A stretch of DNA of 64,000 nt from Sphingopyxis flava (GCF_900168005.1 NZ_FUYP01000008.1:113077-177076), one strand, 5' to 3'. Shown: positions 1 through 10,387, counted from the first letter of the stretch. Translations and numbers: made by a program. The notes: generated by a model not told the origin, from the sequence alone.

Positions 1-8
1 CCGGAATA

Positions 9-281
9 GTGGGCTATGGTCTCGCCAACTTCCGCCCTCGCTGGTCGAAACGACGCATTGTGCATCTGTCGGCCTCACTTGTTCCGGGACCCTTGGTTAC
101 GCTCCTCGCCTTCGCATTTCTTCATTCGTTCATCGCGGGCCTGAGGGCGCCCGGGAGATGCGGGATCGATGTCTGCGGCATGCTGATGGCAGGCTCGACG
201 ATAGGGCTCGTGGCCGTGCTGTTATCGTTCGGTGCGGCCGCTCTTATTGCTTCTCTTATTATTGGGCGCAGGCACCCATGA
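9..281 (+). CDS. small membrane protein, hypothetical, possibly 5'-truncated
   Basis: I do not recognise the family. The frame encodes about 90 residues from a GTG at 9, but no in-frame stop is visible before it, so it may be the end of a longer gene that begins outside the window. Two strongly hydrophobic stretches (about residues 24-45 and 57-85) flank a short basic loop, which suggests a two-helix inner-membrane protein. Its stop overlaps the trmD start by 4 bp (ATGA), so it is likely co-transcribed and translationally coupled with trmD. In many proteobacteria this slot is held by rimM; this sequence does not look like RimM. Confidence 0.45.
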   Translation: MGYGLANFRPRWSKRRIVHLSASLVPGPLVTLLAFAFLHSFIAGLRAPGRCGIDVCGMLMAGSTIGLVAVLLSFGAAALIASLIIGRRHP

Positions 282-1015
282 CCTTCACCGCCGTTCCCCT
301 GACGCTTTATCCCGACATGTTTCCCGGGCCTCTGGGCCACAGCATGGCGGGGCGCGCGCTCGAGAGCGGGACATGGGCGTGCGCGCCGGTGCAGATCCGC
401 GACTTTGCCATCGACCGGCACCGCACCGTCGACGATACGCCCGCGGGCGGCGGCGCGGGGATGGTGCTGAAGGCCGACGTGCTGGGCCGCGCGATCGACC
501 ATGCGGTCGCCGCGCATCCGGGGCTGCCCCTGCTCGCGATGACGCCGCGCGGCGCCCCCGTCACCCAGGCGCGGGTGCGCAGTCTCGCGGCGGGTCCCGG
601 GGCGATCATCCTCTGCGGCCGGTTCGAGGGGTTCGACGAGCGGATTTTCGACGCGCGCCCTATCGAGCAGCTGTCGATGGGCGACATAGTCCTGTCGGGC
701 GGAGAGATGGCGGCGCTGCTGCTTCTCGACGCTTGCATTCGGCTGCTTCCCGGCGTAATGGGCGCGGCTTCTAGCGGAGACGACGAATCGTTCGAGAACG
801 GTCTGATCGAATATCCGCATTATACCCGACCTGCTACATGGGAAGGGCGCACGATCCCCGAAGTGCTGCGATCGGGGGATCATGCGAAGATCGCCGCCTG
901 GCGGAAACAAAGGGCGGAGGAAGACACACGGTTACGCAGGCCGGACCTTTGGGAGCGCCATGAGGGCGCTCGGGACCGACCTGCCTCTGGCGCGCGGCAA
1001 CAGAAGAAGGACTAG
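278..1015 (+). CDS. trmD: tRNA (guanine-N1-)-methyltransferase
   Basis: TrmD methylates N1 of G37, 3' to the anticodon, using SAM, and so prevents +1 frameshifting. The 245-residue product has the family length. It shows the SPOUT trefoil-knot segments [10 protein letters not shown] and the SAM-loop region [13 protein letters not shown] near residues 115-140. I chose the ATG at 278 because the protein then begins with the usual short beta-strand and F/L-TLYPDMF motif; longer in-frame starts would run into the preceding gene. It is followed 5 bp later by rplS, the classical trmD-rplS operon. Confidence 0.97.
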   Translation: MTFTAVPLTLYPDMFPGPLGHSMAGRALESGTWACAPVQIRDFAIDRHRTVDDTPAGGGAGMVLKADVLGRAIDHAVAAHPGLPLLAMTPRGAPVTQARVRSLAAGPGAIILCGRFEGFDERIFDARPIEQLSMGDIVLSGGEMAALLLLDACIRLLPGVMGAASSGDDESFENGLIEYPHYTRPATWEGRTIPEVLRSGDHAKIAAWRKQRAEEDTRLRRPDLWERHEGARDRPASGARQQKKD

Positions 1016-1020
1016 GGGCC

Positions 1021-1398
1021 ATGAACCTCATCCAGACGATTGAAGCCGAAGAAATCGCCAAGGCTGGCAAAGACATTCCGACCTTCCGTCCCGGCGACAC
1101 GCTGCGTGTCGGCGTGCGCGTCGTCGAAGGCGAACGCACCCGCGTTCAGAATTTCGAGGGCGTGTGCATCGCGCGCTCGAACAAGGGCATGGGCTCGAAC
1201 TTCACCGTGCGCAAACTGTCGTTCGGTGAGGGCGTCGAGCGCGTTTTCCCGCTCTATTCGCCGAACATCGACAGCATTACCGTCGTCCGCAAGGGCGCCG
1301 TCCGTCGTGCAAAGCTCTACTATCTGCGGGGCCGCACCGGTAAATCGGCGCGTATTGCGGAGCGCCGCGATTACCGGTCGGAAGCCGGCGAAGGCTAA
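1021..1398 (+). CDS. rplS: 50S ribosomal protein L19
   Basis: L19 lies at the 30S-50S interface. The 125-residue product starts [14 protein letters not shown] and contains the characteristic [16 protein letters not shown] and [12 protein letters not shown] segments, with the conserved [14 protein letters not shown] stretch further on. The C-terminal tail after [10 protein letters not shown] is short and typical of alphaproteobacteria. It sits directly behind trmD and is followed by a strong intrinsic terminator at 1436-1476, which closes the operon. Confidence 0.98.
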   Translation: MNLIQTIEAEEIAKAGKDIPTFRPGDTLRVGVRVVEGERTRVQNFEGVCIARSNKGMGSNFTVRKLSFGEGVERVFPLYSPNIDSITVVRKGAVRRAKLYYLRGRTGKSARIAERRDYRSEAGEG

Positions 1399-1435
1399 GG
1401 AGAGCTTTCTCCCGACAAAGCCGAAACAGCTTTCC

Positions 1436-1476
1436 AAAACGACCGGTTCCGCCAAAGCGCGAAACCGGTCGTTTTT
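1436..1476 (+). terminator. rho-independent terminator after rplS
   Basis: A 13-bp perfect stem (AAAACGACCGGTT at 1436-1448 pairing with 1463-1475) runs straight into a T-tract (GTTTTTC). It lies 37 bp after the rplS stop and 33 bp before asd, so it ends the trmD-rplS transcript. Confidence 0.9.
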
Positions 1477-1508
1477 CGTTTCAGACACCAGCATCAAAGG
1501 ACAAATTC

Positions 1509-2534
<1,026 letters not shown>

Positions 2535-2851
2535 GCTCCTGACCGCTCTTTCCGAAGAGACGAGGCTATTTTGCTGCATCGAGACTCCTGAGCGAGGCAC
2601 GATCGATGGCCTCCCTGCCGCCCAGCGGTGGGGAGGCTGCAGCCCGCAGGGTTGATCAGGGCGCGCGCGGGGGCGCTGCCCCCTTGCATCCTCTCTGCCG
2701 CGGCTTCGCGGCGGGCCGCAAGCCAGGGGCATTGCCGCGGGGTGGACATGCCAAACGTCGCAGCCAATGCGCCCTGCTCGCCGCCAGTGCGTCACGCGGC
2801 ACCAGGGGGAGATTTGGACCCGCCACCGCTTTGCTGATAGGCTGCGGCACG
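2535..2851. other. intergenic region without recognisable gene
   Basis: About 317 bp between asd and the DUF4336 gene. The centre (about 2625-2760) is very GC-rich with several short inverted repeats. No convincing reading frame, tRNA or riboswitch was seen. Open frames crossing it lack ribosome-binding sites and family resemblance. Confidence 0.4.
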
Positions 2852-3586
2852 ATGGAGAGCTTCACGCCCTACGCGCCGCTTAATGTTCCCAAGCCCTTTG
2901 GGGAAGCGATCTGGACCGTCGATGGGCCCGAAATCCGCATGGATTATGCCTTCGGCTCGATTCCCTTCCCGACGCGAATGACGGTTGTACGGCTCGCTGA
3001 CGGCGGTCTTTGGCTTCATTCGCCGATTGAGCCAGACGATGCGCTGTTCGCCGCGGTCGACCTGCTGGGGCCCGTGACGTGGCTCGTCGCACCCAACAGC
3101 ATCCATTACTGGTACGTCGCCGACTGGCAGCAGCGCTATCCCCGCGCGAGGACCGCCGCGGTGCCGAGGCTCGCTGAAAGGGCCAAACGCCCCTTCCGGG
3201 TCGATGCGGTGCTGGAGGGTGGCGCGCCGTGGCCGCGTGAAGAGATCGCCTTGGTGCTGGTCCCTGGCACCGCGGTCAACGAGGCGGTCTTCTTTCACAC
3301 CGCATCGCGCACAGTGATCCTCGCCGACCTGATCGAGAATTTCGAGCCGGCGCGCGTGCGTCATCGGCTCTATCGATGGTTGATCCGCCTTTCAGGGGCC
3401 GCCGCGCCGCACGGTAGGGCGCCGATCGACCTTCGTGTGACATTCTGGCCCAAACGGCGCGCCGTACGCGCAGCGGTCGCGTCGATCCTCGCCTGGCCCT
3501 GCGAGCGCATCATCATGGCGCACGGTCTGCCCCATGCCTCGAACGGCGCCTCCGAGCTGCGCCGGGCGCTGAACTGGGCACGGTGA
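2852..3586 (+). CDS. DUF4336 domain-containing protein
   Basis: The 244-residue product looks like the DUF4336 family, which has a metallo-beta-lactamase-like fold without an established activity. Recognisable parts are the opening YAPLNVPKPFGEAIWTVDG, the segment LWLHSPIEPD, and VAPNSIHYWYVADWQQRYP, where many relatives carry N-x-x-H-x-x-Y. A second conserved block follows at about residues 150-165 (FHTASRTVILADLIENF). I start at the ATG at 2852 because it puts this opening at the N-terminus; upstream in-frame codons add unrelated sequence. It is convergent with the efflux gene downstream. No function is claimed. Confidence 0.75.
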   Translation: MESFTPYAPLNVPKPFGEAIWTVDGPEIRMDYAFGSIPFPTRMTVVRLADGGLWLHSPIEPDDALFAAVDLLGPVTWLVAPNSIHYWYVADWQQRYPRARTAAVPRLAERAKRPFRVDAVLEGGAPWPREEIALVLVPGTAVNEAVFFHTASRTVILADLIENFEPARVRHRLYRWLIRLSGAAAPHGRAPIDLRVTFWPKRRAVRAAVASILAWPCERIIMAHGLPHASNGASELRRALNWAR

Positions 3587-3637
3587 CATCGTCCGCCGCC
3601 GCTTCGCCGCAGATAGGACGGTCGCCGGACCCCTCCG

Positions 3638-5227
3638 TCAATGCCCCATATCCGCTGCCGACGCCTTCGGAGCACCGCGCGCAGGCGGGCGCAGCAGCAT
3701 GACGAGCGGTACCGAGAGCAAGGTCACCCACATCATTGCCCAGAAATCGTCGATATAGGCGACCATCGCCGCCTGCCGGTTGATCTCCGCGTTCACCATG
3801 GCCATCGCGCTCGCGCCGAGCGCGCCAAGGCGGTCGGAGGTCGAGGGGTCGATCAGCGGGACTGCGCTGCTCGTGATATGCGCGGCCAAATCCTCATGGC
3901 TGCGCTGGGTATTCGCGCCGAGCAGCGTCGTCACCACCGAAATGCCCACCGACGCACCGACGCTGCGCACAAGATTGAGCAAGCTTGCAGCGTCGGTGCG
4001 GTGAGCGGGTGACAGCGTTGCGAAGGCCATGGTGTTGAGCGGGATGAAGATCAGCCCCATGCCGAGCCCTTGAACCAGCCCGCTGACCACGACCGGCCAG
4101 GCGCCCATCATCAGCGACCATTGGCTCATCTGGTAAAGCGAGTAGGCAGCGATCAGCAACCCCGAGCCGACCAGCCAGCGTGCGTCGATCCGCCCCAGCA
4201 ACTGTCCGGCAATCCACATGCTGATAAAGATACCGATGCCCCGCACCGCGAGCACCCAGCCTGTATCGATCACCGGCCAACCGAACAACCGCTGGAGCAT
4301 CGGCGGAAGCAGCGCCATCGATGAGAACATGACGATGCCGCTCACCACCATGAAGCCGAGCGCGATGAGCAGGTTGCGGTCGGCGAGCATCTTGCGGTCG
4401 AACAGCGTGTTGCGCCCCGTCAGGAGGTGAACGAGGAAGATCCACAAACAGGCGGCGGCGACGCCGGCCTCGATCCAGATCTCGGCACTGTCGAACCAGT
4501 CCTTCTGCGCCCCGCGGTCGAGCATCAGCTGTAGCGCGGCGAGCCCGAGGGCGAGCATCGAGAAACCGAACAGGTCGAACTTGCGGTCGAGACGCGGTGT
4601 CGCGGGCAGCAGCGCCCACATGAGCGCAAGCGTTGCGAGCCCCACCGGCAGATTGACGTAAAACACCCAGCGCCAGTTGGCCGCTTCGGTCAGCCAGCCG
4701 CCCAAGATCGGCCCCATGATCGGACCAACCATGATCCCCATGCCCCAGATCGACATCGCGCGCGCGTGGCGCTCGGGCGGATTGATATCGAGCATCACCG
4801 ATTGCGACAGCGGGCCAATGAAGGCGGCGCTGACTCCTTGAAGGAAGCGGAAGGCCACCATTTGCTCGAGGTTCTGGGCCGCCCCGCAGGCCATCGACGT
4901 GATGATGAAGCCGATGACCGAGGCTAGGAAGAGATTGCGGCGCCCGATGCGGTCGGCAAGCCAGCCGGTGATCGGCATTGCGATTGCCGAGGCTATGATA
5001 TAGCTCGTCAGAACCCAATTCACCGTCTCGCTTGTTGCGCCGAGGCTCGACTGCATATGCGGAATGGCGACATTGGCGATCGTCGTGTCGAGGATCTGCA
5101 TCACCGAGGCGCCCATGACCGCAACGGTCAGCAGGCCGCGGTAGCGGACCTGCTCGTGGAGCGGCCGATCTGCGTGGACGCGGGTCGCTGCGGGCGCGCT
5201 GCGGCGGGAAAAGGCGCGGCTGGCCAT
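3638..5227 (-). CDS. emrB: DHA2-family MFS multidrug efflux transporter (EmrB/QacA type)
   Basis: This is an inner-membrane proton antiporter of the 14-helix DHA2 branch of the major facilitator superfamily. The 529-residue product has the helix 1 motif LDTTIANVAIPHMQ, the loop 2-3 motif GWLADRIGRRNLF, and the motif C-like segment GPIMGPILGGWLTEAANWRWVFYVNLP typical of drug/H+ antiporters. It is the last gene of the operon marR-emrA-emrB, 15 bp after the membrane-fusion partner. Together with that partner and an outer-membrane channel encoded elsewhere it should expel hydrophobic compounds. The substrate cannot be read from sequence. Confidence 0.92.
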   Translation of the reverse strand: MASRAFSRRSAPAATRVHADRPLHEQVRYRGLLTVAVMGASVMQILDTTIANVAIPHMQSSLGATSETVNWVLTSYIIASAIAMPITGWLADRIGRRNLFLASVIGFIITSMACGAAQNLEQMVAFRFLQGVSAAFIGPLSQSVMLDINPPERHARAMSIWGMGIMVGPIMGPILGGWLTEAANWRWVFYVNLPVGLATLALMWALLPATPRLDRKFDLFGFSMLALGLAALQLMLDRGAQKDWFDSAEIWIEAGVAAACLWIFLVHLLTGRNTLFDRKMLADRNLLIALGFMVVSGIVMFSSMALLPPMLQRLFGWPVIDTGWVLAVRGIGIFISMWIAGQLLGRIDARWLVGSGLLIAAYSLYQMSQWSLMMGAWPVVVSGLVQGLGMGLIFIPLNTMAFATLSPAHRTDAASLLNLVRSVGASVGISVVTTLLGANTQRSHEDLAAHITSSAVPLIDPSTSDRLGALGASAMAMVNAEINRQAAMVAYIDDFWAMMWVTLLSVPLVMLLRPPARGAPKASAADMGH

Positions 5228-5242
5228 GGTCGCGGCCGCCGT

Positions 5243-6361
5243 CTACTTGCAGCCGCCCGACGTGATCACCTTTACCTCGCTCGACAGGCCGGCGATCATC
5301 GCACGCCTTGGCACTTCGTCGAACGCGATGTGAACGGGGACGCGCTGGGTCACCTTGACCCAGTTGCCGGTCGCATTCTGAGCGGGCAGCACCGAAAATT
5401 CGCTCCCGGTTCCGGCCCCGATCGTCTGGACATGGCCGCGTACGACGAGCCCCGGATAGGCGTCGAAGCGCATTTCGGCCGGCTGACCGATGCACATGTC
5501 AGCAAGGTCGGTTTCCTTGAAATTGGCCTCGACCCATGGATGCGCTGTGTCGACCAAGGTGACCGCGGGCAGCCCCGCCACCATCATTTGCCCGACCTGT
5601 AACCGATCCGACTCGGCAACCCGGCCCGCGCTTGGCGCGCGCACCTCCGTGCGGCCCAGATCGACCTCGGCCTGCGCGCGCTGGACGCGCGCGGCCTCGA
5701 CCTGCGGATTGGTGCCGCTCGCGCCTGTCGCGAGTTTGGCGCGGGCTTCGGCCGCGTCGGCTCGGGCCTGAGCCAGACGTGCACGCGCCTGTTCGACCGC
5801 GTGCTTCGCGGCGTCATAGGCAGCCTTGGTTGTGAACCCCTTGTCCATGAGCGCCGCTTGCCGCTGGAAATTGGCCTCGGCAAAGGCGATATCTTCCTGG
5901 GCCGCCTTGATACTGACCTGCGTTGCAGCGAGGCTGGCCGACAGATTGCCGACATCGACCTTTGCCGCGTCGATTGCAGCGCCCGCCTGCGCGACCGTCA
6001 ATTTATAAGGGCGCCTGTCGATACGGAAGATCAGGTCTCCTGCTTTCACCTCCTGACCCTCGCGCACGGCGACTTCGGTGATCAGCCCGCCGACTTCGGC
6101 CGCGATCGACACCTTGTCCATCTGGACATAGGCGTTGTCGGTCGACACCGACCCGCCGCTCGCAAGCCACCAGACGCCGCCCGCGATCGCGAGCGCCGCG
6201 GGCACGCCGAACATCAGTGCGCGCGCATGCCAGCTCGGTTTCGCATCGCTTTCGGGAAGGGCGGGTGCGGAAATTGCGGGCGGCACCGGATCGGCCTTCG
6301 GGGCGGCACGAGGCGGCTTGGCCTCTTCGGCCTTGGGACGGGATGGGGAGAGCTGGGTCAT
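5243..6361 (-). CDS. emrA: HlyD/EmrA-family periplasmic membrane-fusion protein
   Basis: EmrA-type adaptor linking the MFS pump to an outer-membrane channel. The 372-residue product has a short Pro/Ala-rich cytosolic N-terminus, one transmembrane helix (about residues 47-67), the barrel-sandwich half-motif STDNAYVQMDKVSIAAEVGG, a long Ala-rich coiled-coil hairpin and a second lipoyl half with VRAPSAGRVAES. The start ATG at 6361 overlaps the marR stop (ATGA), implying translational coupling. It lies 15 bp upstream of emrB. Confidence 0.92.
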   Translation of the reverse strand: MTQLSPSRPKAEEAKPPRAAPKADPVPPAISAPALPESDAKPSWHARALMFGVPAALAIAGGVWWLASGGSVSTDNAYVQMDKVSIAAEVGGLITEVAVREGQEVKAGDLIFRIDRRPYKLTVAQAGAAIDAAKVDVGNLSASLAATQVSIKAAQEDIAFAEANFQRQAALMDKGFTTKAAYDAAKHAVEQARARLAQARADAAEARAKLATGASGTNPQVEAARVQRAQAEVDLGRTEVRAPSAGRVAESDRLQVGQMMVAGLPAVTLVDTAHPWVEANFKETDLADMCIGQPAEMRFDAYPGLVVRGHVQTIGAGTGSEFSVLPAQNATGNWVKVTQRVPVHIAFDEVPRRAMIAGLSSEVKVITSGGCK

Positions 6362-6813
6362 TCTGCGGCCTCTGCTTGGGTCTCGTTGTGCGCGTCGCGA
6401 CGCGACAGGTTGCACCGGATGCGCCCGACGAGCGCGATCAGTTGTTCCCGTTCGGCATCGTTCAGTCCGTCGGTGGCTTCCTCGTTCAGCCGGTTCGTCG
6501 TCTGGCGCATGACGTCGAGAAGATCGCGCGCGCGGGGTGTGAGGTGGAGCCGCCAGGCGCGCCGGTCGGCGGGGTCGGCGCGGCGCTCGACGAGCCCCGC
6601 CTCCGCCAGCCGGTCGACCATGCGCGAGAGGGTGATCGGCTCGACCTCGATCAATTCGGCGAGCGGGCCCTGCCGGATGCCCTCGTGCCGCTTCAGATAG
6701 CTGATCAGCCGCCATTGGAGCGCGGTTACCCCGCTGCCCTTCGTGCGCGCGTTGAACGCCCGGCGGAACAGCCGCGCGGTATCGTTCATCAGGAAACCGA
6801 TCGTCTCGTTCAT
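6358..6813 (-). CDS. MarR-family transcriptional regulator
   Basis: A 151-residue winged-helix repressor. Visible are a recognition region with EVEPITLSRMVDRLAEAGLV and the wing ERRADPADRRAWRLHLT, where DxRxxxxxLT is the MarR signature. It is the first gene of the operon and overlaps emrA by 4 bp. A near-perfect palindrome lies 11 bp upstream of the start, so autoregulation and control of the pump are likely, with release by a pump substrate. The inducer is unknown. Confidence 0.92.
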   Translation of the reverse strand: MNETIGFLMNDTARLFRRAFNARTKGSGVTALQWRLISYLKRHEGIRQGPLAELIEVEPITLSRMVDRLAEAGLVERRADPADRRAWRLHLTPRARDLLDVMRQTTNRLNEEATDGLNDAEREQLIALVGRIRCNLSRRDAHNETQAEAAE

Positions 6814-6823
6814 GGCAGGGCAT

Positions 6824-6843
6824 ATAATAGCAATTGCTATAAT
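6824..6843. promoter_or_regulatory. putative MarR operator
   Basis: A 14-bp perfect palindrome, ATAGCAATTGCTAT (6827-6840), extends with two further pairs to about 20 bp. This matches the size and symmetry of MarR-dimer sites. It sits between marR (minus) and the isomerase gene (plus), 11 bp from the marR start, and the TATAAT-like hexamers on both strands place it over promoter elements. Confidence 0.75.
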
Positions 6844-6951
6844 GGGCAACAGAATGCCCGGCGCTTCTGACACTGCGCTGCGATGACCTTCTCTTCCGGA
6901 GCAAGGTGCTCCGACACTTGCGCCCGGCCGCAATATGGGCAGGATACCGCC

Positions 6952-7605
6952 ATGACTCTCACTGCCGACCTCTTCTGGTCCTTTCGATCGCCCTATTCCT
7001 ATCTTGCAATCGGCCGCTATCGCGCGCTCGCTGCGAGCCATGCGCTCGACATCAATTTGCGTCCCGTCTATCCGCTCGCGATCCGCCAGCCCGACTTTTT
7101 CGAGCGCAACCATCCTAACTGGCTGAGCTACACGATGCGCGACATGATCCGCGTCGCGCAGTTCCACGGCATCCCCTTCGGGCCGCCACGGCCCGACCCC
7201 ATTGTCCAGAATGTGAAGACGCGGGAGATTGCTGCCGAGCAGCCCTATATCTATCGCCTCACCCGGCTCGGCCAGGCGGCCTCGCGCCGCGGCAAGAGTC
7301 TCGCCTTCTGTGATGAGGCGGCGCAGCTCATCTGGGGCGGAGTGCAGAATTGGCATCTTGGCGACCATCTCGCTGGCGCCGCAAAACGCGCGGGGCTCGA
7401 CCTCGCCGAACTCGATGCAGAAGCCGAGCGCGACGCTGAGGCGCTCGATACGGAAATCGCCGCCAACCAGCTGGCGCTCGAAATTGCCGGCCACTGGGGC
7501 GTGCCGACGCTCGTTTTCGACGGCGAGCCCTTCTTCGGGCAGGATCGCATCGACATGGCGCGCTGGCGTATGGAGCAGAAGGGGCTGGAGGCTCGCTCCG
7601 GCTGA
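6952..7605 (+). CDS. 2-hydroxychromene-2-carboxylate isomerase family protein (DsbA fold)
   Basis: The 217-residue product belongs to the kappa-GST/DsbA-like group that includes NahD. The N-terminal FWSFRSPYSYLA carries the Ser-Pro-Tyr-Ser stretch that replaces the CxxC of thiol oxidoreductases, and the C-terminal WGVPTLVFDGEPFFGQDR is the cis-Pro glutathione-binding segment. NahD itself isomerises an intermediate of naphthalene breakdown; no other aromatic catabolism genes are nearby, so the real substrate is open. The ATG at 6952 gives the family N-terminus. It is divergent from marR and may share the operator region. Confidence 0.85.
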   Translation: MTLTADLFWSFRSPYSYLAIGRYRALAASHALDINLRPVYPLAIRQPDFFERNHPNWLSYTMRDMIRVAQFHGIPFGPPRPDPIVQNVKTREIAAEQPYIYRLTRLGQAASRRGKSLAFCDEAAQLIWGGVQNWHLGDHLAGAAKRAGLDLAELDAEAERDAEALDTEIAANQLALEIAGHWGVPTLVFDGEPFFGQDRIDMARWRMEQKGLEARSG

Positions 7606-7649
7606 CTCGTGCCTTGCGCCGCCGCCCCGTCGGCGCCTAGTAACGCTCC

Positions 7650-8405
7650 ATGGCGATAGAAGCACGATTTTTCGAGGCGCGCGACGGCGTGCAGCTGGCG
7701 TGGCGCGAAACGGGCGAGGGGGCACCGGTGGTGCTGCTCCACGGCCTCTTTTCGAGCGCGGAGGTCAACTGGATCAAGTTCGGAACTGCCGAGCGCGTTG
7801 CGGCCGAGGGCTTTCGGGTGATCATGCCAGACCTTCGTGTCCATGGATCGAGCGCCGCGCCGCACGATGTCGGACATTTTCCGCCCGACGTGCTCGTCGA
7901 CGACCTAGAAGACCTGGTCGCCCATCTTGGTCTTTCCGATTTCGACCTCGGAGGCTTCTCGCTCGGCGCCCGGACCAGCGTGCGCGCCGTCCTCGCCGGG
8001 ATGTCGCCCAGGCGGCTGATTCTCGGGGGGATGGGACTTGCGGGGCTCGCCGGGTGGAAGCGCCGCGGGGAGTTCTTCAAACGCGTGATCGCCGAATATG
8101 AAAGCGCGAAGCGCGGGGACGATGTCTGGTTGTCGGTCCAGTTCATGAAGACGATGAAGGTCGACCGCATCGCCGCTGGGCATTTGCTCGACAGCTTCAC
8201 CGACACGGCCCCCGATGCGCTCGCGGCGCTGACGATGCCGGTTCTCGTTGTGTGCGGCGACAAGGACCATGACAATGGCTCGGCCGAGGAACTCGTCGCG
8301 GCGCTGGCCGATGCGCGGCTTGCGATGATCCCGGGCACGCACATGTCGAGCGTGACCGAGCCCGCGCTCGGCGAGGCGATTGCTCGCTTCCTGGCCACCG
8401 CTTGA
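7650..8405 (+). CDS. alpha/beta-fold hydrolase
   Basis: The 251-residue product has the oxyanion HGLFSSAEVNW segment after beta-3 and the nucleophile elbow GGFSLGAR (Ser104). A catalytic Asp follows in VVCGDKDHD, and the catalytic His is probably in PGTHMSSV near the C-terminus. Without further context it is a generic esterase or hydrolase. It lies 44 bp downstream of the isomerase gene on the same strand and may be co-transcribed with it. Confidence 0.85.
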   Translation: MAIEARFFEARDGVQLAWRETGEGAPVVLLHGLFSSAEVNWIKFGTAERVAAEGFRVIMPDLRVHGSSAAPHDVGHFPPDVLVDDLEDLVAHLGLSDFDLGGFSLGARTSVRAVLAGMSPRRLILGGMGLAGLAGWKRRGEFFKRVIAEYESAKRGDDVWLSVQFMKTMKVDRIAAGHLLDSFTDTAPDALAALTMPVLVVCGDKDHDNGSAEELVAALADARLAMIPGTHMSSVTEPALGEAIARFLATA

Positions 8406-8479
8406 CCCGACTGGCCGTGCGGTCCAGACTGGCGGCCATCGCGCCAGAGAGCGCCATGATCATCCAGAGGACGCACTCC

Positions 8480-10333
8480 ATGAAAGCCATGATTTCGACC
8501 CTGTCGCTTGCGATATCGCTTGCTTTTGCCGCAAGTCCGGCAATGGCCCAGGACGCTACGCCTGCCGCGGCAGAGACAGCGCGCGCCACTGCTCCCACCG
8601 CCGCCGATGCCGATGCATTCATCGCCGCCGCAGAGAAGGATCTCTTCGACTATTCGGTCGAGGCGAGCCAGGTGAACTGGGTCAATTACAACTTCATCAC
8701 CGAAGACACCGATGCAATGGCCGCGAGGATCAACGCCATCGGTACAAAAAAAGCGGTCAAATATGCGCTTGAAGCTGCCAAATATCGGAATGTGCCGGGG
8801 CTGAGCGCCGATACGAAGCGCAAGCTCGACATTTTGCGCAACGGCATCGTGCTGCCGGCTCCGACGACGGAGGGCGCCGCGGCCGAGCTCAACCGGATCG
8901 CGACCCACCTCTCGTCGCAATATGGCAAGGGCAAGGGGGCGCTCGACGGAAAGCCGATATCGGGCTCCGACATCGAGGCCGAGATGGGCAATCTCGAGCA
9001 TACGCCGGCCCAGTTCGCGGAGATGTGGACGAGCTGGCACGACAATGTTGGTGCGCCAATGAAGGACGATTATGCCAAGATGGTCGGCATTGCCAATGAG
9101 GGCGCAAAGGAACTGGGCTTCAGCGACGTCGGTGCGATGTGGCGCTCGGGCTATGACATGCCTCCCGAGGAATTTGCGAAGACGACCGAGCGGCTCTGGC
9201 AGGAAGTGAAGCCGCTCTACATGGCGCTCCATACCTATGTCCGCTGGAAGCTGAACGAGAAATATGGTGACGCGGTGCAGCCCAGGACGGGTCCGATCCG
9301 CGCCGACCTGCTCGGCAACATGTGGGCGCAGGAATGGGGCAATATCTATCCGCTCGTTGCGCCCGCAGGCTCGGGGGACCTCGGCTACGACATCGGCGAT
9401 CTGCTGAAGGCCCAGGGCAAGACGCCGCTCGACATGGTGAAGGCCGGCGAGAATTTCTATTCCTCGCTCGGCTTCGCGCCGCTACCCGAAACCTTCTGGA
9501 AGCGCAGCCTGTTCGTGAAGCCCGCCGACCGCGAGGTCGTGTGCCACGCCTCGGCATGGAACATCGACAACAAGGACGACATCCGCATCAAGATGTGCAC
9601 CAAGGTGAATTCGGACGATTTCGTCACGATCCACCACGAGCTGGGCCACAATTATTACCAGCGCGCGTACAACAAGCAGCCTTTCCTCTATCTGAATGGC
9701 GCCAATGATGGCTTCCATGAGGCGATCGGCGATTTCGTCGCGCTGTCGATCACCCCGCAATATCTGGTCGACATCGGCTTGCTCGATAAGGCGCAGGTAC
9801 CGGGTGCCGACAAGGATATTGGCCTATTGTTGCGGCAGGCAATGGACAAGGTTGCCTTCTTGCCCTTTGGCTTGCTGGTCGACCGGTGGCGTTGGGGCGT
9901 GTTCGACGGGACGATCCAGCCCGCCGATTACAACAAGGCCTGGACCGACCTGCGCCAGCAGTATCAGGGCATCGTCCCGCCCGGCGAACGGCCGGCCGAT
10001 GCCTTCGACCCGGGCGCCAAATATCATATCCCCGGCAATACCCCTTATTCGCGCTATTTCCTCGCACGCATCCTGCAGTTCCAATTCTATCAGGCGGCGT
10101 GCAAGCAGGCAGGCTGGAAGGGGCCGCTCCACCGCTGCTCCTTCTATGGCAACAAGGCCGTCGGCGCGAAGCTCAATGCGATGCTCGAGATGGGTGCGTC
10201 GAAGCCCTGGCCCGACGCGCTCGAAGCGTTTACGGGAAGCCGCGAGATGTCGGGCAAGGCGATGGCCGCCTATTTCGCGCCGCTCAAGACGTGGCTCGAC
10301 GGACAGAATAAGGGCAAGCCGTCCGGCTGGTAA
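8480..10333 (+). CDS. M2-family peptidyl-dipeptidase (angiotensin-converting-enzyme-like)
   Basis: A secreted zinc dipeptidyl carboxypeptidase. The 617-residue product starts with a signal peptide (MKAMISTLSLAISLAFAASP, cleavage after AMA or QD). It carries the zinc site HELGH at residues 386-390 and the third ligand Glu414 in GFHEAIGD, 24 residues later as in ACE. The upstream in-frame extension was rejected because it would bury the signal peptide. The protein should act in the periplasm on peptides, possibly for nutrition. A good intrinsic terminator follows at 10364. Confidence 0.93.
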   Translation: MKAMISTLSLAISLAFAASPAMAQDATPAAAETARATAPTAADADAFIAAAEKDLFDYSVEASQVNWVNYNFITEDTDAMAARINAIGTKKAVKYALEAAKYRNVPGLSADTKRKLDILRNGIVLPAPTTEGAAAELNRIATHLSSQYGKGKGALDGKPISGSDIEAEMGNLEHTPAQFAEMWTSWHDNVGAPMKDDYAKMVGIANEGAKELGFSDVGAMWRSGYDMPPEEFAKTTERLWQEVKPLYMALHTYVRWKLNEKYGDAVQPRTGPIRADLLGNMWAQEWGNIYPLVAPAGSGDLGYDIGDLLKAQGKTPLDMVKAGENFYSSLGFAPLPETFWKRSLFVKPADREVVCHASAWNIDNKDDIRIKMCTKVNSDDFVTIHHELGHNYYQRAYNKQPFLYLNGANDGFHEAIGDFVALSITPQYLVDIGLLDKAQVPGADKDIGLLLRQAMDKVAFLPFGLLVDRWRWGVFDGTIQPADYNKAWTDLRQQYQGIVPPGERPADAFDPGAKYHIPGNTPYSRYFLARILQFQFYQAACKQAGWKGPLHRCSFYGNKAVGAKLNAMLEMGASKPWPDALEAFTGSREMSGKAMAAYFAPLKTWLDGQNKGKPSGW

Positions 10334-10363
10334 TCGGGAAAGCCTGTCACGAATGGGGCTGGA

Positions 10364-10387
10364 GGGGCGACTCTTTCGCCCCTTTTT
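10364..10387 (+). terminator. rho-independent terminator after the M2 peptidase gene
   Basis: A 7-bp stem, GGGGCGA/TCGCCCC, with a 5-nt loop is followed by TTTTT. It lies 31 bp beyond the stop codon and before the convergent arsR-type gene. Confidence 0.85.

Noticed and set aside
2620..2770. Structured RNA in the GC-rich segment after asd
   Set aside because: Several inverted repeats but no known RNA pattern or conserved loop could be recognised.
6952..7605. Assignment of nahD and naphthalene catabolism
   Set aside because: No dioxygenase or other aromatic degradation genes nearby; only the family can be supported.
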